A stretch of DNA of 44,561 bases, from the NCBI GenBank assembly GCA_016987375.1, contig PJRA01000030.1, forward strand, positions 208,333 to 252,893. The letters run 5' to 3'. The notes under the pieces are model-generated. The model saw only the letters and a list, made by a program, of their open reading frames with translations. It ran no database searches and was not told the origin of the DNA. Within the stretch, counting starts at the first letter, position 1. Every line of letters starts with the position of its first letter. The position numbers and the translations under genes are program-made. The stretch is from Brachionus koreanus (taxonomy: Eukaryota; Rotifera; Eurotatoria; Ploima; Brachionidae). Shown one piece after another: positions 1 through 10,305 of this stretch.

Positions 1-140
1 CAAAAACAGATTGGACAATGTCGGTAGAAACAAAAATAACGAAAAGTCTACTATAGCGGGATTACGTTAGTCTTCCTGCTTTGTCAGTTTAGTTAAACTA
101 AACTTGACCGTAGAATATTAACTATTATTATTAAAAACTG
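1..140 (+). mobile_element. 3' end of a CR1/jockey-like non-LTR retrotransposon (family A)
   Basis: The first 69 bases read as the last residues of a reverse-transcriptase polyprotein (..RLDNVGRNKNNEKSTIAGLR, then stop). A short 3' UTR follows with a near-palindrome around 90-108 (TTTAGTTAAACTAAA core) and an ATT-repeat tail. The same tail occurs at 9520-9670, 13226-13354, 14003-14090 and, partly, 35465-35512. The element begins upstream of the window, so only the 3' end is seen. A final RT motif followed by a short UTR and a microsatellite tail is typical of CR1/L2/jockey-group LINEs. Confidence 0.8.
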
Positions 141-992
141 AGTAGAGTTTTCTACTAGAATTTATCTCTTAATTTTAATCAATTAATTTCATAATATTCG
201 TATTAGACTCACTCATATAATCCAATTAGACTTTATCATAGTTAATACTCAGGATGTTAAATAATTCAGCATTTTTCTTTTAATTTAAAATTTCCAATGA
301 ATACATGAGTCTTTACATTTTTTCAAAATGTTTATAAATAAAATAATTAAAACAATTTTTTCGCTTAATTTTTTACCTAATTAATTTATTAATTTTCTAC
401 TTTTTCATTTAAAATTGAAAAAATAGATCAAGTATGGACAAAAATCTTTAGATTTTATGTACATTCATCCAAGTAGCTTCGCTTTGCTTTCTTTGTTAAG
501 TCTTGAATTTTCTGGGTTGCTAATGACATTCAGTCAATTTTCATTTTGATTTTTCTATTTTATTTTGGCAAATTCAGTTTCGCTGTGATAACAACTTTGA
601 CTCGCAATGATGGAAACACCAAACAGGAAGAATCCCAGAATGGAAATAAAAAATCAGATGAATATTGACTGAATTATTCATAATTTATCTTATACTTTTT
701 TTAATTTAAAAGAATTGAGCTCAAGCTATGGAAGTCATTAAGAATATGACCTTCCAAGTTAATTTCACGTTTGTTGCGGCTTTTTAATAAATAAAATAAA
801 ATATAAAATAAAGATAGTTTTTTTCTTAAACTGACGTAAGTATAGTTAATAATTCTTTTTAATTTAAAAAAAAAATCAATAATTTCTAAATATATTATTA
901 TAATTATTTTATTTTGTATTATGTTTTATTTCCATTTTATATTATTATTAATATAAATCATATAAAATTTTTTAAAAATCTTTTTAGGAAAT
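141..992. other. AT-rich intergenic region and 5' flank of the carboxypeptidase gene
   Basis: I see no coding signal here. The sequence is A/T-rich with homopolymer runs. The last bases before the gene contain a T-rich tract ending in AG at 986-987, six bases before the ATG, which could be a 3' splice site for a 5' UTR intron or a trans-spliced leader. Confidence 0.6.
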
Positions 993-2465
993 ATGTTTAT
1001 TGAAATATTTAGTGTCATTTTCTATGTGTCCGCAATAAACAGTTTTTCGATTGAGCCTGTTTTGTCTCCAGAACCAGTTCACTTGCACAATCATCATACA
1101 AATGAGCAAATATTTGAAATACTTGACAAAATTCATCAAAAATGTCCACACATTACCCACATATATGACTTGAACCGAAAATCGGCCAATAATACCCACT
1201 TGAGAGTAATAGTTTTTTCCGATTATCCGGAAGAACATCAACAGCTAGAGCCTGAATTCAAATATGTGGCGAATATGCACGGCAATGAAGTGATTGGACG
1301 TGAGCTTCTAGTCGAGCTTGCACAGCAGCTATGCGATTTATATCTTGATAACCATCCAGATGTTGTCAGACTAATAGAGTCAACTAGAATTCACTTAATG
1401 CCTACAATGAACCCAGATGGTTGGAACATGGCAGCTTTAAATGAATTTCAAAAATGGAATAACAAAAAACCTGGTAAATTCACAACTTTAGAACAAATGT
1501 TGAAAGAAATCGGATCAACTGACTGGCTGATCGGACGAACAAATTTTAACAATGTGGATTTGAATAGAAATTTTCCTGATTTGGACAAATATGAATATAA
1601 ATACAACCGTGATCATAAAAATAAATTTGATCATCTATTAGCTGAAGCCTCTTATGAAATTAATAGTAAGCATCTTGACTGTAATATGAAGCCATACCAA
1701 AATGAAACAATTGCTGTTGCCAATTGGATAGTAAATAATGACTTCGTTCTCTCAGCTAATTTTCATGGTGGCGATTTGGTCGTCAATTATCCTTATGATG
1801 ATTCAAATGACCATGAGACAAAATATGCGCCTACACCTGACGATGAATTATTTACCCGAATTGCTTCATTTTATGCTAGTAATCATGCCAATATGACTGA
1901 CAGAAAAAAGAAAAAATGTGACATGATCGGTGAAGATTTTGACAAGGGAATAACAAACGGTGCCAATTGGTATCCAGTGTGCGGTGGAATGCAAGATTTT
2001 AATTATCTGGCATCAAATTGCTTTGAATTGACTATTGAACTCGGATGTGACAAATTTCCTCCAGGAAAACAGCTTAAGCAATACTGGAAAGATAACATGC
2101 ATTCTTTGTTTGAATTTATTTGGAAGTCGCACGTCGGAATTAAAGGATATGTTCTTGATACTAATGATCAGCCAGTAGCTAATGCTAGAATAGTGGTCGA
2201 AAAGCACAACTTTGATCTAGGAGATTATGAATTAATAAAGCATCACGTGACAACTAATGAATACGGCGAGTATTGGAGATTACTAAGTGATGGCATCTAC
2301 AGAATTACAGCTGTAGGTCCGGACATGACTGTAAGCAAAAATCATGAAATTATAGTTATGTCAGAGGATCGCAATGAAGCACAGCGTATCGATTTCCGGT
2401 TATTAGATACGTCTTACAAATACAGTAGGAAATTAAAAAAAAAACTGAGAAATATCTTGGTTTAA
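993..2465 (+). CDS. CPE: Carboxypeptidase E-like zinc metallocarboxypeptidase (M14 N/E subfamily)
   Basis: This single-exon gene encodes 490 aa. Residues 1-19 look like a signal peptide. The catalytic domain follows, with the zinc ligands of the family: His96 and Glu99 in MHGNE, and His258 in NFHGGD. The substrate-binding DLNRNFPD motif is at 189-196, and the catalytic Glu is most likely Glu349 in the ELTIELGCDKFPP stretch. The C-terminal 380-470 part is the transthyretin-like domain of this subfamily (IKGYVLD..). The family removes C-terminal Lys/Arg from peptides, and CPE does this in secretory granules during neuropeptide maturation. The tail is basic (SRKLKKKL), closer to CPE than to GPI-anchored CPM, but CPN/CPM-like assignment cannot be excluded. 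An insertion near 155-175 between NPDGW and GRTN is longer than I recall for vertebrate CPE. The ATG follows a possible splice acceptor (986-987). AATAAA lies at 2566-2571. Confidence 0.93.
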   Translation: MFIEIFSVIFYVSAINSFSIEPVLSPEPVHLHNHHTNEQIFEILDKIHQKCPHITHIYDLNRKSANNTHLRVIVFSDYPEEHQQLEPEFKYVANMHGNEVIGRELLVELAQQLCDLYLDNHPDVVRLIESTRIHLMPTMNPDGWNMAALNEFQKWNNKKPGKFTTLEQMLKEIGSTDWLIGRTNFNNVDLNRNFPDLDKYEYKYNRDHKNKFDHLLAEASYEINSKHLDCNMKPYQNETIAVANWIVNNDFVLSANFHGGDLVVNYPYDDSNDHETKYAPTPDDELFTRIASFYASNHANMTDRKKKKCDMIGEDFDKGITNGANWYPVCGGMQDFNYLASNCFELTIELGCDKFPPGKQLKQYWKDNMHSLFEFIWKSHVGIKGYVLDTNDQPVANARIVVEKHNFDLGDYELIKHHVTTNEYGEYWRLLSDGIYRITAVGPDMTVSKNHEIIVMSEDRNEAQRIDFRLLDTSYKYSRKLKKKLRNILV

Positions 2466-3640
2466 TTTTTTATCTATTTTATTTTTATTGTGAATTAGTC
2501 AAAAAAATATTTATTTTTCGTATTTTATCAAATCTAGGAAAATATATCAAATTTATTTTAAGCCAAATAAATCTCATTTTAATTGGAAAAAGCAAAAAAA
2601 AAACCGTATAAACACTATTTTAATGTTATTTTTTTAAATTATTTTCAATAAATTTATATTTCGCTTTATTGTATTTATTTTTAAAAAATTACAAAAAAAC
2701 ATTACACGTAATTAACTAGATAATGATATTTAATATAAAGATTTATTTTTAATTTGTGAAAAAACATGAGATAATAATTAGTCGAAAAAATTTTAGGACT
2801 CCCACATAGCGATAAATATGTTGAATATGTTATAATCTTTGACTTAATATTGCATTTTAATTATTCAAAATCAATTGTTCCAAAAAATCCTTCAAAGTTT
2901 TTGACTATTACTCATAATATTAAAATTGCTTATTTGTTGGTTCCGATTAAGACTCTTAAAAAATTCTTTTCATCATAACTTAAATCAAAAATATTTTAAA
3001 TTTATTTAATTTTTATTTTAATAAAAAAAAAAGAAGAAAATAAAAACACTAGCTTAATAAATAATTGATGAAATTAAAACAAAGAAAAAAAATTTTAATT
3101 TTTAAAATTAAAATTATCAGATGCTAATTTTTTTTTTCATGATTTTTATTTTATTTTAATCCAATTTTTTTTTTTTCAAAATTAAAGAGACCAATTAAAG
3201 ATCTTAAGTTGGTAAAATATTGAAGTAAAATGTTGAAGCGAAGTTATTAGGCTTGTACCGATTAATGTAGTAAGAATGACCTTTTTTTAATATTTGTAAA
3301 TTATTAAATAATTTTTTATGGTTAAGAAAAATTTGAAAAGAAAAAGAATTTAAATTTTTATTTTTAATTTTTGTGTATTTTTTTAAAAAATTCTTAATGA
3401 AATTTAAAAAAATATAATTTTTTTATTTTTTACTGAGAAAAACGATTTTATGAGAGAAAAATTTTCTTCAATTTTAAATCATGGATCAAATCTAAATGAT
3501 CAAACAATGATGTTTAGTGACCAATTGAACATTAAAGAAGACAACTCAAAAAATAAGAATTCAGAAAAAAAGCATGCCACTAGGAAATATATTGAAGAAA
3601 GCATTATTAAGCAAACTAACCAAATTTTTCTTGTAATTTA
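2466..3640. other. AT-rich intergenic stretch
   Basis: This holds the 3' UTR of the carboxypeptidase gene, with AATAAA at 2566, and then about 1 kb of homopolymer-rich DNA. A 63-codon open frame (3450-3641) ends where the LINE remnant begins. Its composition (Asn/Lys/Ser-rich) and lack of any motif give no support for a host gene. Confidence 0.55.
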
Positions 3641-4092
3641 AGGAGGCATAATAAATGCATTGTTAGTGAAGAAGTTAAAGTTAAAAATTGCATGCAGAGA
3701 TATCATTTCCTAACTAAACGAATAGTTAATGTTTGGAATAATTTACCTTATCATATTAATTCTATTTCAATAAATAATTTCAAAAATAATCTGGACAATG
3801 GCTCAGGAAACAGTCGAATTTACTGCAATAGCTGCAAAAAAGCTTAATCCGAAAGGGTCGCTATTTACTATTACTACTACCAAATTTAAAATTTTTTCTC
3901 TTATTTGTGCTTGACATATTAGCTACTAAATTATGTATCTTGAACAGCAGTCTGTTGAAAATATCCAGAATGTCATTTGACATGGTAGAATAAGAGATTA
4001 AATTTTAGATTTTCTATATATAAAGTAATTCACAGACATAGTACTGTGACTGTGCTATTTATGTTTATTAAATAAACTAAACTAAAAAAAAA
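3641..4092 (+). mobile_element. Non-LTR retrotransposon 3' end (family B): RT C-terminus and 3' UTR
   Basis: In the plus frame the DNA reads as the usual C-terminal motif of LINE polyproteins: a basic stretch, then RYHFLTKRIVNVWNNLP, then the INNFKNNLDN block. After a stop, a roughly 230-bp UTR ends in AATAAACTAAACTAAAC. A 5'-truncated copy of the same UTR lies in opposite orientation at 16021-16140, sharing the AATTCACAGACATRGTAC block. The final tail is TAAAC repeats, unlike the ATT tail of family A. Confidence 0.75.
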
Positions 4093-4242
4093 ATTTCATT
4101 CATTCTAATATTAAACAAATTTAAAGTAAATTTTGTTTGATATTTAATTTTTTTCATGTTAATTACACTGTGAATGCATAGCAAAAGAATAACTAAAGAG
4201 TCTTTAAACTAAATTTAATTTCAATAATTTATTTGATTAAAA

Positions 4243-4868
4243 ATGAGTCGATTAGCATTGGTTCGTTCATCAATTTTGTATAATCAGGTTCGTTCCTTTT
4301 CTTACTCAAGACCAGCTTTGGTATTTGCTAGAGACTTTAAGCCAGGTGAGTATCCAAAAACCGAAGCTGAACGAAGAGCTGCAGCCAAAAAATACGGCCT
4401 TAGGTAACAAAAAATTGGTTTTGAAATGTACTTCCTATTTAAAGTCCAATATATCAAGGCCTGAAGACTACGAACCTTTGCCTGACAATGGTTTAGGATT
4501 TGGCGATTATCCGAATCTTGGTCGTATATCCACAGATATGAAATCAGACTGGGGAGATTACGACGATCCTTATTTAAAAAGAAACTTTGGTGAACCAATT
4601 CATGTAGTTCAAGATCAAATAACTGCCGACAAAGTCTCCTTAGCCAAAACAAGAGTTAGCTTTTCTCAAATAGTATTCTGGTTTCTTTTTGGCAGTTTTG
4701 TTTTCATTGGTCTTAATTATTTGCTTTGGGACAAAAAATGTTTTATTCCAATCGTAAGTTTTTGATAATTAATTTTTGTTTCTCTAATTATTTTCCTTTT
4801 GTTCTTAGGCTCCTAAACAGTATCCTCGAAATGCTCTCAGTGGCGAAGAAAAACATTACAAATTTTGA
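4243..4868 (+). CDS. NDUFB8: NADH dehydrogenase (complex I) subunit NDUFB8
   Basis: Three exons, 4243-4403, 4459-4753 and 4809-4868, with 55-bp introns and GT-AG ends, give 171 aa in frame. The product matches NDUFB8 (ASHI subunit) along its length: an N-terminal presequence, FKPGEYPKTEAERRAAAKKYGL, then PEDYEPLPDNGLGFGDYP after the first splice, a NFGEPIH block, one membrane span (about FSQIVFWFLFGSFVFIGLNYLLW) and the C-terminal APKQYPRNAL after the second splice. NDUFB8 is a single-span accessory subunit of the membrane arm of complex I in the inner mitochondrial membrane. The exact splicing is inferred from frame continuity and motif joining. AATAAA at 4925-4930 precedes the TAF5L start by about 110 bp. 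Confidence 0.93.
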
Positions 4869-5039
4869 ATGAACTCATGTTTTTAGAAATACTTTAAATT
4901 AGACAAAAAAAATTAAATTAAAATAATAAAAAATTTAATCCAAAATTAAGTAAAAAAAAATCATTTTTGTTGAGAGTTGTGCCTCATTTTTTCCCATCAA
5001 AGTCATCTGTTTTAACAAGATTTTTTAGATAAAAATAAA

Positions 5040-7103
5040 ATGAAAAGAATCAAGCCCGAGGATATTCAGCGAACAATACAAAATCATATTAAACATCGAA
5101 ATATATGCACTCAAAGAGCAACTTTGACAGATTCAAAATATTTGAACAATTCAACAGTTGACATGAATTTAATGGCTTTGGGTGATCTAAGTCTAATTGA
5201 GTCGTCTATTAGCGACTATTACTCGTTTTCTCTTAGCTCAGCTTGGAATCCTGCTGAACTATTTGACCAGTTTGAAAAATTAAAAAATTTTCTTCTCAAT
5301 CAACATAATTTAATTAAAAAATCTCACAGAGACTTGATTTTGTTTGCCACATTTGTGTACATATCTATCGACATAATTCTAGTTGAGGTTGACGAGTGTA
5401 AAAATTTTATTGAGTAATTTTCCTAAACAAAAAAAAATCGCTTACAAAAATAGGAAAATATTTAATTTTTAGTAAACATTCTGATGAGTTGAAAAAACAT
5501 ATTGCCATCGACAACGAACAGGAAATTTTACTTGATAGCTTGAAAATATTTGCACAAAATAAGGATTTGACCAAGTCGGAGATTGTAAATGTAAATTTAG
5601 TTTACAAAAAGCTCAAATAATTTGAGAAATTTATTCAAAAAAAAAAAAAAGAAATGGTATGAAAATAAGTGTCGAATACAAACAAGTCAAAAAGAATGGA
5701 ATCAACTTTTGAACCACTTGGATAGATCAAAATCACATTTGCTTCTTAATTTGATTAATTTAAACTTCCAGGTTGTTTTTGATCTAGACTTGGACACTGA
5801 GTATTCACAGGAACGAATAGACAAGATGGACATAATAAAGAGTGAAAAAATTGATTTTGAACCGGATGTGTGTGGGTCATTAAACAAAAAAAGCTTGTCA
5901 GATTGTTTCCAAAAAATACGCTCTCAGCCATCACAGATAGCTGGAGCATGCTATTTTTTCACCAATGACCACTCAAATGATATTACATCTGCATCACTTT
6001 CACCTAACATTGAATATTTGTCGTTTAGTACAGAAAATTCTCTCATTAATTTGCACAAATTAAACAAGTCTTTTAAAATTTCTGATAGCAACTTTAGTAA
6101 ACCACCCATTCAAGTGCTATACGGACATTCTGGTGCTGTTTTTAAGTCAAAGTTTACTCATGATTCAAAATTTGTTTTATCATGTGGTCTTGATGGTTTT
6201 TCCTATTTGTGGAAAATAAAAGATGAACAATCATTGTACCCGGTATGCTCATATTCGGCTCATGCATACCCGGTATGGGACATTGAAGCATTTTCAGTGT
6301 TGAATTTGTTTTCAACTAGTTCCAAAGACGGTAAAGCCTGTCTTTGGTCATTTGACAGATTGTACCCTCTGAGAGCTTACTGTGGACATCAATCAGATGT
6401 GAATTGCGTAAAATTTCACCCCAATGGACTGTATTTGGCTACTGGATCAAATGATAAGACAGTGCGACTGTGGTCGGTTCAAACTAGCGAATTTGTTCGC
6501 TTGTTCTCAGGACACCGCAGCCGAATATTCGCACTTGCCTTTTCTCCCGATGGTAACTATTTAGCTTCGGCCGGAGAGGACCAAAAAATCAAAGTATGGG
6601 ACCTTAGATCAGGTGGCATGCTTAAAGAATTCAAAGGACATACAAACATAGTTCATGCTCTCAAATTTGACCAAAATAGTGAGATATTGTGCAGTGGTGG
6701 ACTGGACAAAACAGTTAAATTTTGGGACCTTCACCAAAAAGGCTTGGGCCTCGATCCGTCCAGACTAATGGCTAAGAGTCCAACTAATTCAACCGAGCTT
6801 ATTCGGTCTTTTAGTTTCAATTTTAATGTCTATTCAATTGAGACAGATGTGCAAAATGTTTTTTATGCTAGTGGAGCTAGAAAACCTGAGTTAAAAAAAA
6901 TAGAGAAAAATAATAATTGCAAAGTTTTGAATGAGGACAAAAAAACAACTCAATCTAAAACAGCACAAGAACAAAAACATAATCAGCAAATTAAATCAAA
7001 TGATGCTATGAGTACAAGACGCCGCTCGGGCGTTACACTTAGTAGACCAAGAGTTGCAAATTTAAACTATGATCTAAACAATGATGATTTATACGAAGTT
7101 TAA
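5040..7103 (+). CDS. TAF5L: TAF5L (PAF65-beta), SAGA complex WD40 subunit
   Basis: Three exons are inferred: 5040-5413, 5473-5584 and 5670-7103 (introns of 59 and 85 bp), giving about 639 aa. An alternative donor 15 bp later in exon 2 keeps frame, so the 5584 edge is uncertain. The N-terminus MKRIKPEDIQRTIQNHIKHR is the LisH-like start of TAF5L rather than TAF5. A helical NTD2-type region follows (AWNPAELFDQFEKLKNFL), then six clear WD repeats at about residues 261-516 (YGHSGAVF, AHAYPVWD, FDRLYPLRAYCGHQSDVNC, FHPNGLYLATGSNDKTVRLW, FSPDGNYLASAGEDQ, FKGHTNIVHAL). The AYPVWD and SFDRxYPLR signatures favour TAF5L. The protein is a structural core subunit of the SAGA coactivator. The Lys/Gln-rich C-terminal tail (about 570-639) is longer than in the human protein. 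The gene starts 171 bp after NDUFB8, and an AG sits at 5027-5028 just before the ATG. Confidence 0.92.
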
Positions 7104-7195
7104 ATAAATTTCCAAAGTTTATTTTATTAAAATTTAAATAAATAAATAATTTAAATAAAACTGATAATTAAGCAACAAAAAAAATATGAAAAATT

Positions 7196-7597
7196 TTAAA
7201 ATTCTTTTTCAAATTCGAATTCACTGTCGTTTAGTTGTTTTTCTTTTTCCAATTTATCCAATAAAGCTTTTAAGTGTTTAATTTTTTTCATGTCTGCATT
7301 TTGCTCCATACTGGCTTTTTCCAATTTTTTTCGAATTATTTTCTCAGCTAATTTTTGTTGTTTCAGCCGTTTTCTTTTCTCTTTTTGTCGAGCAATTTCG
7401 TCTGCGTCACGAATAATTACTTTACAACAAACAGACAGAACAATCGCTGCTATAATACAAACAACAACTAAACAAGCAAATGAAATATAAAATGTGCGCT
7501 CATCGAAAATGTCCGTAAAATAGGGAATTTTTTCTTCAAAGTGCTGTATAATTTTGCGTTGAGCTTCTAGGCGTCTTTTCTGCCGAGTTGTAACCAT
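7196..7597 (-). CDS. Single-pass membrane protein with a coiled-coil tail, unrecognised
   Basis: The ORF encodes 133 aa from a true ATG. Residues 1-36 are basic then amphipathic, 37-62 form a strong hydrophobic span rich in Val, Ile, Cys and Ala, and 65-121 is a highly charged Lys/Glu coiled coil (QKEKRKRLKQQKLAEKI region). The C-terminus is acidic (DSEFEFEKEF). I cannot name a family. The layout resembles small tail-region membrane proteins of the ER or other organelles, but that is inference. It converges on TAF5L with only 92 bp between the two stops, so their 3' UTRs probably overlap. Codon use and the charged low-complexity content are like the neighbouring host genes, which argues for a real gene. 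Confidence 0.7.
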   Translation of the reverse strand: MVTTRQKRRLEAQRKIIQHFEEKIPYFTDIFDERTFYISFACLVVVCIIAAIVLSVCCKVIIRDADEIARQKEKRKRLKQQKLAEKIIRKKLEKASMEQNADMKKIKHLKALLDKLEKEKQLNDSEFEFEKEF

Positions 7598-8426
7598 TTT
7601 AAAGTTAATTTTTAGCCTAGTATTTTCTTTAATAGCAAAGAATTAGAGGAATCGATAATTTTATTTTGTAAAGCTTGAATCAATTTTTTTTCTGCATTTC
7701 ATTTTAATAAATTATACTCAGAAATATGATCCTGATTTTGGAATTATAATAAGTGAATTTCTACTTTCCTTATCTGGTGAAAGTTCTTTATTTCAGAATA
7801 TGCCTAACCTATGCTTTACTTTTAATAAAGTTAAAGTTTTCCAAAAACAAAACTTTTATAATCTTTTATGCCTTAATTAAAGATTTTAATAATCATTAAT
7901 AATTTTTTCGTCTTAGCACTAATTTTTTTAAAGAAAATAATTTTAAAATGTTCGAAAGAAATTTTTTTTTTAATTAAAACAAATTTTCTTTTCAATTCCT
8001 TCATCTATCAAATTTTTTAAAATTTTTTTCGCATGAGCCTATCATAATTTATAAAATCCAACAAAAGCAAAACTTAAAGTTTTTTTACTTTTGAAACAGA
8101 AGATTTAAAAAAATTTTTACGAAAAAAAATTCGTAAAATTTTGGTGCATCTGTTGTTATTAATTATTCAAAAAGTTTAAAAATAACTTATTTTCTTATTT
8201 CTTGACTAAAAATTAGAATCTAAAATTTGAAATTTTATCATTAACCACCCAGTCAAATCAATAAATAAAAAATAAAAGATAAATTTTGTAAAATGATCAT
8301 CAAAGATGGCAAAATTTTTCATCCTATTGGAATTAAAAATTGCAACGTAAAATTTTTAATCAAATTTCATATTGTTCAAAAAAACTTGCGCTATTGAAAA
8401 ATGAAATTTTCTCTGAACTTAACACT
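7598..8426. other. AT-rich intergenic stretch
   Basis: Upstream region of the minus-strand membrane-protein gene, followed by homopolymer-rich DNA. I find no gene, RNA or clear repeat in it. Confidence 0.5.
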
Positions 8427-8541
8427 CAAAGACCAGAGGGTTCTTTTGAAACCCTTTTGTTACTTCCTTTATTCGTTTTTTATTCAATAAATTTAATCAT
8501 TTTTTATAATTTTTTTTCATTGATAAAAAAGTAAAAAAACG
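8427..8541 (+). repeat. Dispersed repeat, left part (copy interrupted by a MITE)
   Basis: The block starting AAAGACCAGAGGG and running through TTTTTTATTCAATAAATTTAATC is repeated at about 17190-17285 with small differences. The shared segment also includes GTAAAAAAACG (8531-8541 and 17350-17360), which is the point where the MITE at 8542-8883 is inserted in this copy. Confidence 0.65.
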
Positions 8542-8883
8542 GGCAATGTGAAATATTAGTACATAAATTACGGTACAAAAAGGAAAAACTATATAATTTT
8601 TTTTCTAGTTGCGCAAAAATGGTTCTGTAAAAAGTACAATTTTGTACAAATTTGTACAAACAAATTCTAAATTTTGCATATACTCTTCATTTTTCTGTAA
8701 AATACACATCATTAAAAAAACATTAGATAAAATTTGCACTAAATTGCAGTTTTTGCAGAGCTTAGAATTCGTTTGTAAAACATTTTACTTTTTACAGAAC
8801 CATTTTTGCGCAACTAGAAAAAAAAATTATATATAGTTTTTCCTTTTTGTACTGTAATTTTTGTACTAATATTTCACATTGCC
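8542..8883. mobile_element. 342-bp MITE with about 95-bp terminal inverted repeats
   Basis: The ends begin GGCAATGTGAAATATTAGTA and close with its reverse complement. The inverted repeats extend roughly 95 bp inward, through GTTGCGCAAAAATGGTTCTG, with only a few differences. Flanks are AAAAACG on both sides (8535-8541 and 8884-8890), a 7-8 bp target duplication. The interior has no coding capacity, so it is non-autonomous. A duplication of that size suggests hAT-type transposition, although the TIR does not begin with the usual CAG. An empty copy of the target site is visible at 17350-17362. Confidence 0.82.
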
Positions 8884-9519
8884 AAAAACGAGTTAAATAA
8901 AATGGGTTGAAAAATTCCTTCAGCTTTTGAGTGATTTTGAGTCTAATTAGTTTTTTTTTAATTTTATTTTTAAATAAATTTTTGAATTTGCTATTTTTCA
9001 TTCTCAAAGAAATCAAAAAGTTTATAAATTTTAAAATTTACATATTTGTTGAATTCAGTAGACCGACTGCTTTCCCCTATTTACTTTCTTTTCTCCCAAT
9101 TTTTTTGATTTTATATGAATAAATAAAATTTTTCAAAATTTACTACTATTTTTTATGCTTATAAAAGTTTGAAAGTAGTATCAATGTTAATAATTGAAAA
9201 ATTATTTTAACAGCAACCAAATCTGACAATATCAACATTGATTAAACATTGATTAAACATGATAGAAATTATGGAAAAGCGATCAAAAATAACTGAACGA
9301 ACAAAATCACCTTAAAAGATTTAATTGTTAAAAGTTAATCACAAATTATTTTTCTATTTTTTTGTCTATTAACTAATAAATCAGAATATTCATCATTTGA
9401 AGCCTTATTACTGTTATTTTTTTTTGGAGGCTTTTATGTTTATAAATTAGATTGATACTTCTAGAATAATGAGATAGGGAAAACTTACTTTTTTAGTTTT
9501 TTCAATCATACATTATATA
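8884..9519. other. AT-rich intergenic stretch
   Basis: No gene is visible. It begins with the right-hand target duplication of the MITE. The rest is homopolymer-rich, with an imperfect TTAAACATTGAT direct repeat near 9240-9257. Confidence 0.45.
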
Positions 9520-9670
9520 ATAATAATAATGTATATTCTACGATCAAATTAGTTAGTTTAACTAAATTGACAAAGCAGGATAACTAATTGAATCCCACTA
9601 TAGTAGACTTTTCTTTGATGTTTCTACCAACATTGCTGATTTCATTTTCGCTTAGACCATACTTCTTTCT
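9520..9670 (-). mobile_element. Family A LINE 3' end, minus orientation
   Basis: The reverse complement contains the family A signature: AATGTTGGTAGAAAC, AAAAGTCTACTATAG, a stop, CTTTGTCAATTTAGTTAAAC and GTAGAATAT, then an ATT-repeat tail at 9520-9530. It is diverged from the copy at 1-140 and its frame is broken, so it is an old 5'-truncated insertion. Confidence 0.72.
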
Positions 9671-10305
9671 TTTTTTAATGATACCATAACACAATTTTAA
9701 TAGATTCCATTTTTACTTGACTTATAGTTTTTTATACATTCGTATAAAAGGATGTTGATTAATAGTTGATTTACCATGAACTTTTAATTCAATATTTTTA
9801 GAACAGCTTAGATCGTAAAACTCAATTAAAAGAGCAGAAAAAGACGAATTTTTTGGCATATAACTGAATTTAACCGGAATGCTTTTTTTTAAAATACACC
9901 CAGGTGTGCATTTTAGTCAAAAATGGGGAATGTGCATTTTTCAAGTATCTTAAAAATTCTGGCTTAAATATCTATTGTTTATTAATTTGAAATGAAAAGA
10001 AGATGAGCGCCATCCCTTTTTTTCATGTTGGCTAGCCTTTTTTCCAAATCTGGCTTAACTTTTTTTGAAAAAATAATATTAGTTGTATTACAATATCAAT
10101 TACTCAAGAACATAGGTTTCCTCAATATTTTTGGGATCATATTTTTATTAATGGTGTGTTGTTTAATTAAAAGTTGTAAATTTTGTAAAATTAGAGAAAA
10201 TCTCTTAATTTATGATTAATCTTTGTATTTATTTTTACGTTTGTAAAACGCGGAGGGAAGGTTCGATTTTTGTGTTACCTTTTCTTTTGAATATTTATTT
10301 CATGA
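9671..10305. other. Intergenic stretch, no gene seen
   Basis: AT-rich DNA between the LINE tail and a dispersed repeat. A short tandem-like pair TGTGCATTTT occurs at about 9905 and 9930. No coding, RNA or terminal-repeat structure is supported. Confidence 0.4.

Noticed and set aside
3450..3641. 63-codon plus-strand open frame
   Set aside because: Low-complexity Asn/Lys/Ser composition, no motif, and it ends at the border of a LINE remnant, so there is no support for a host gene.
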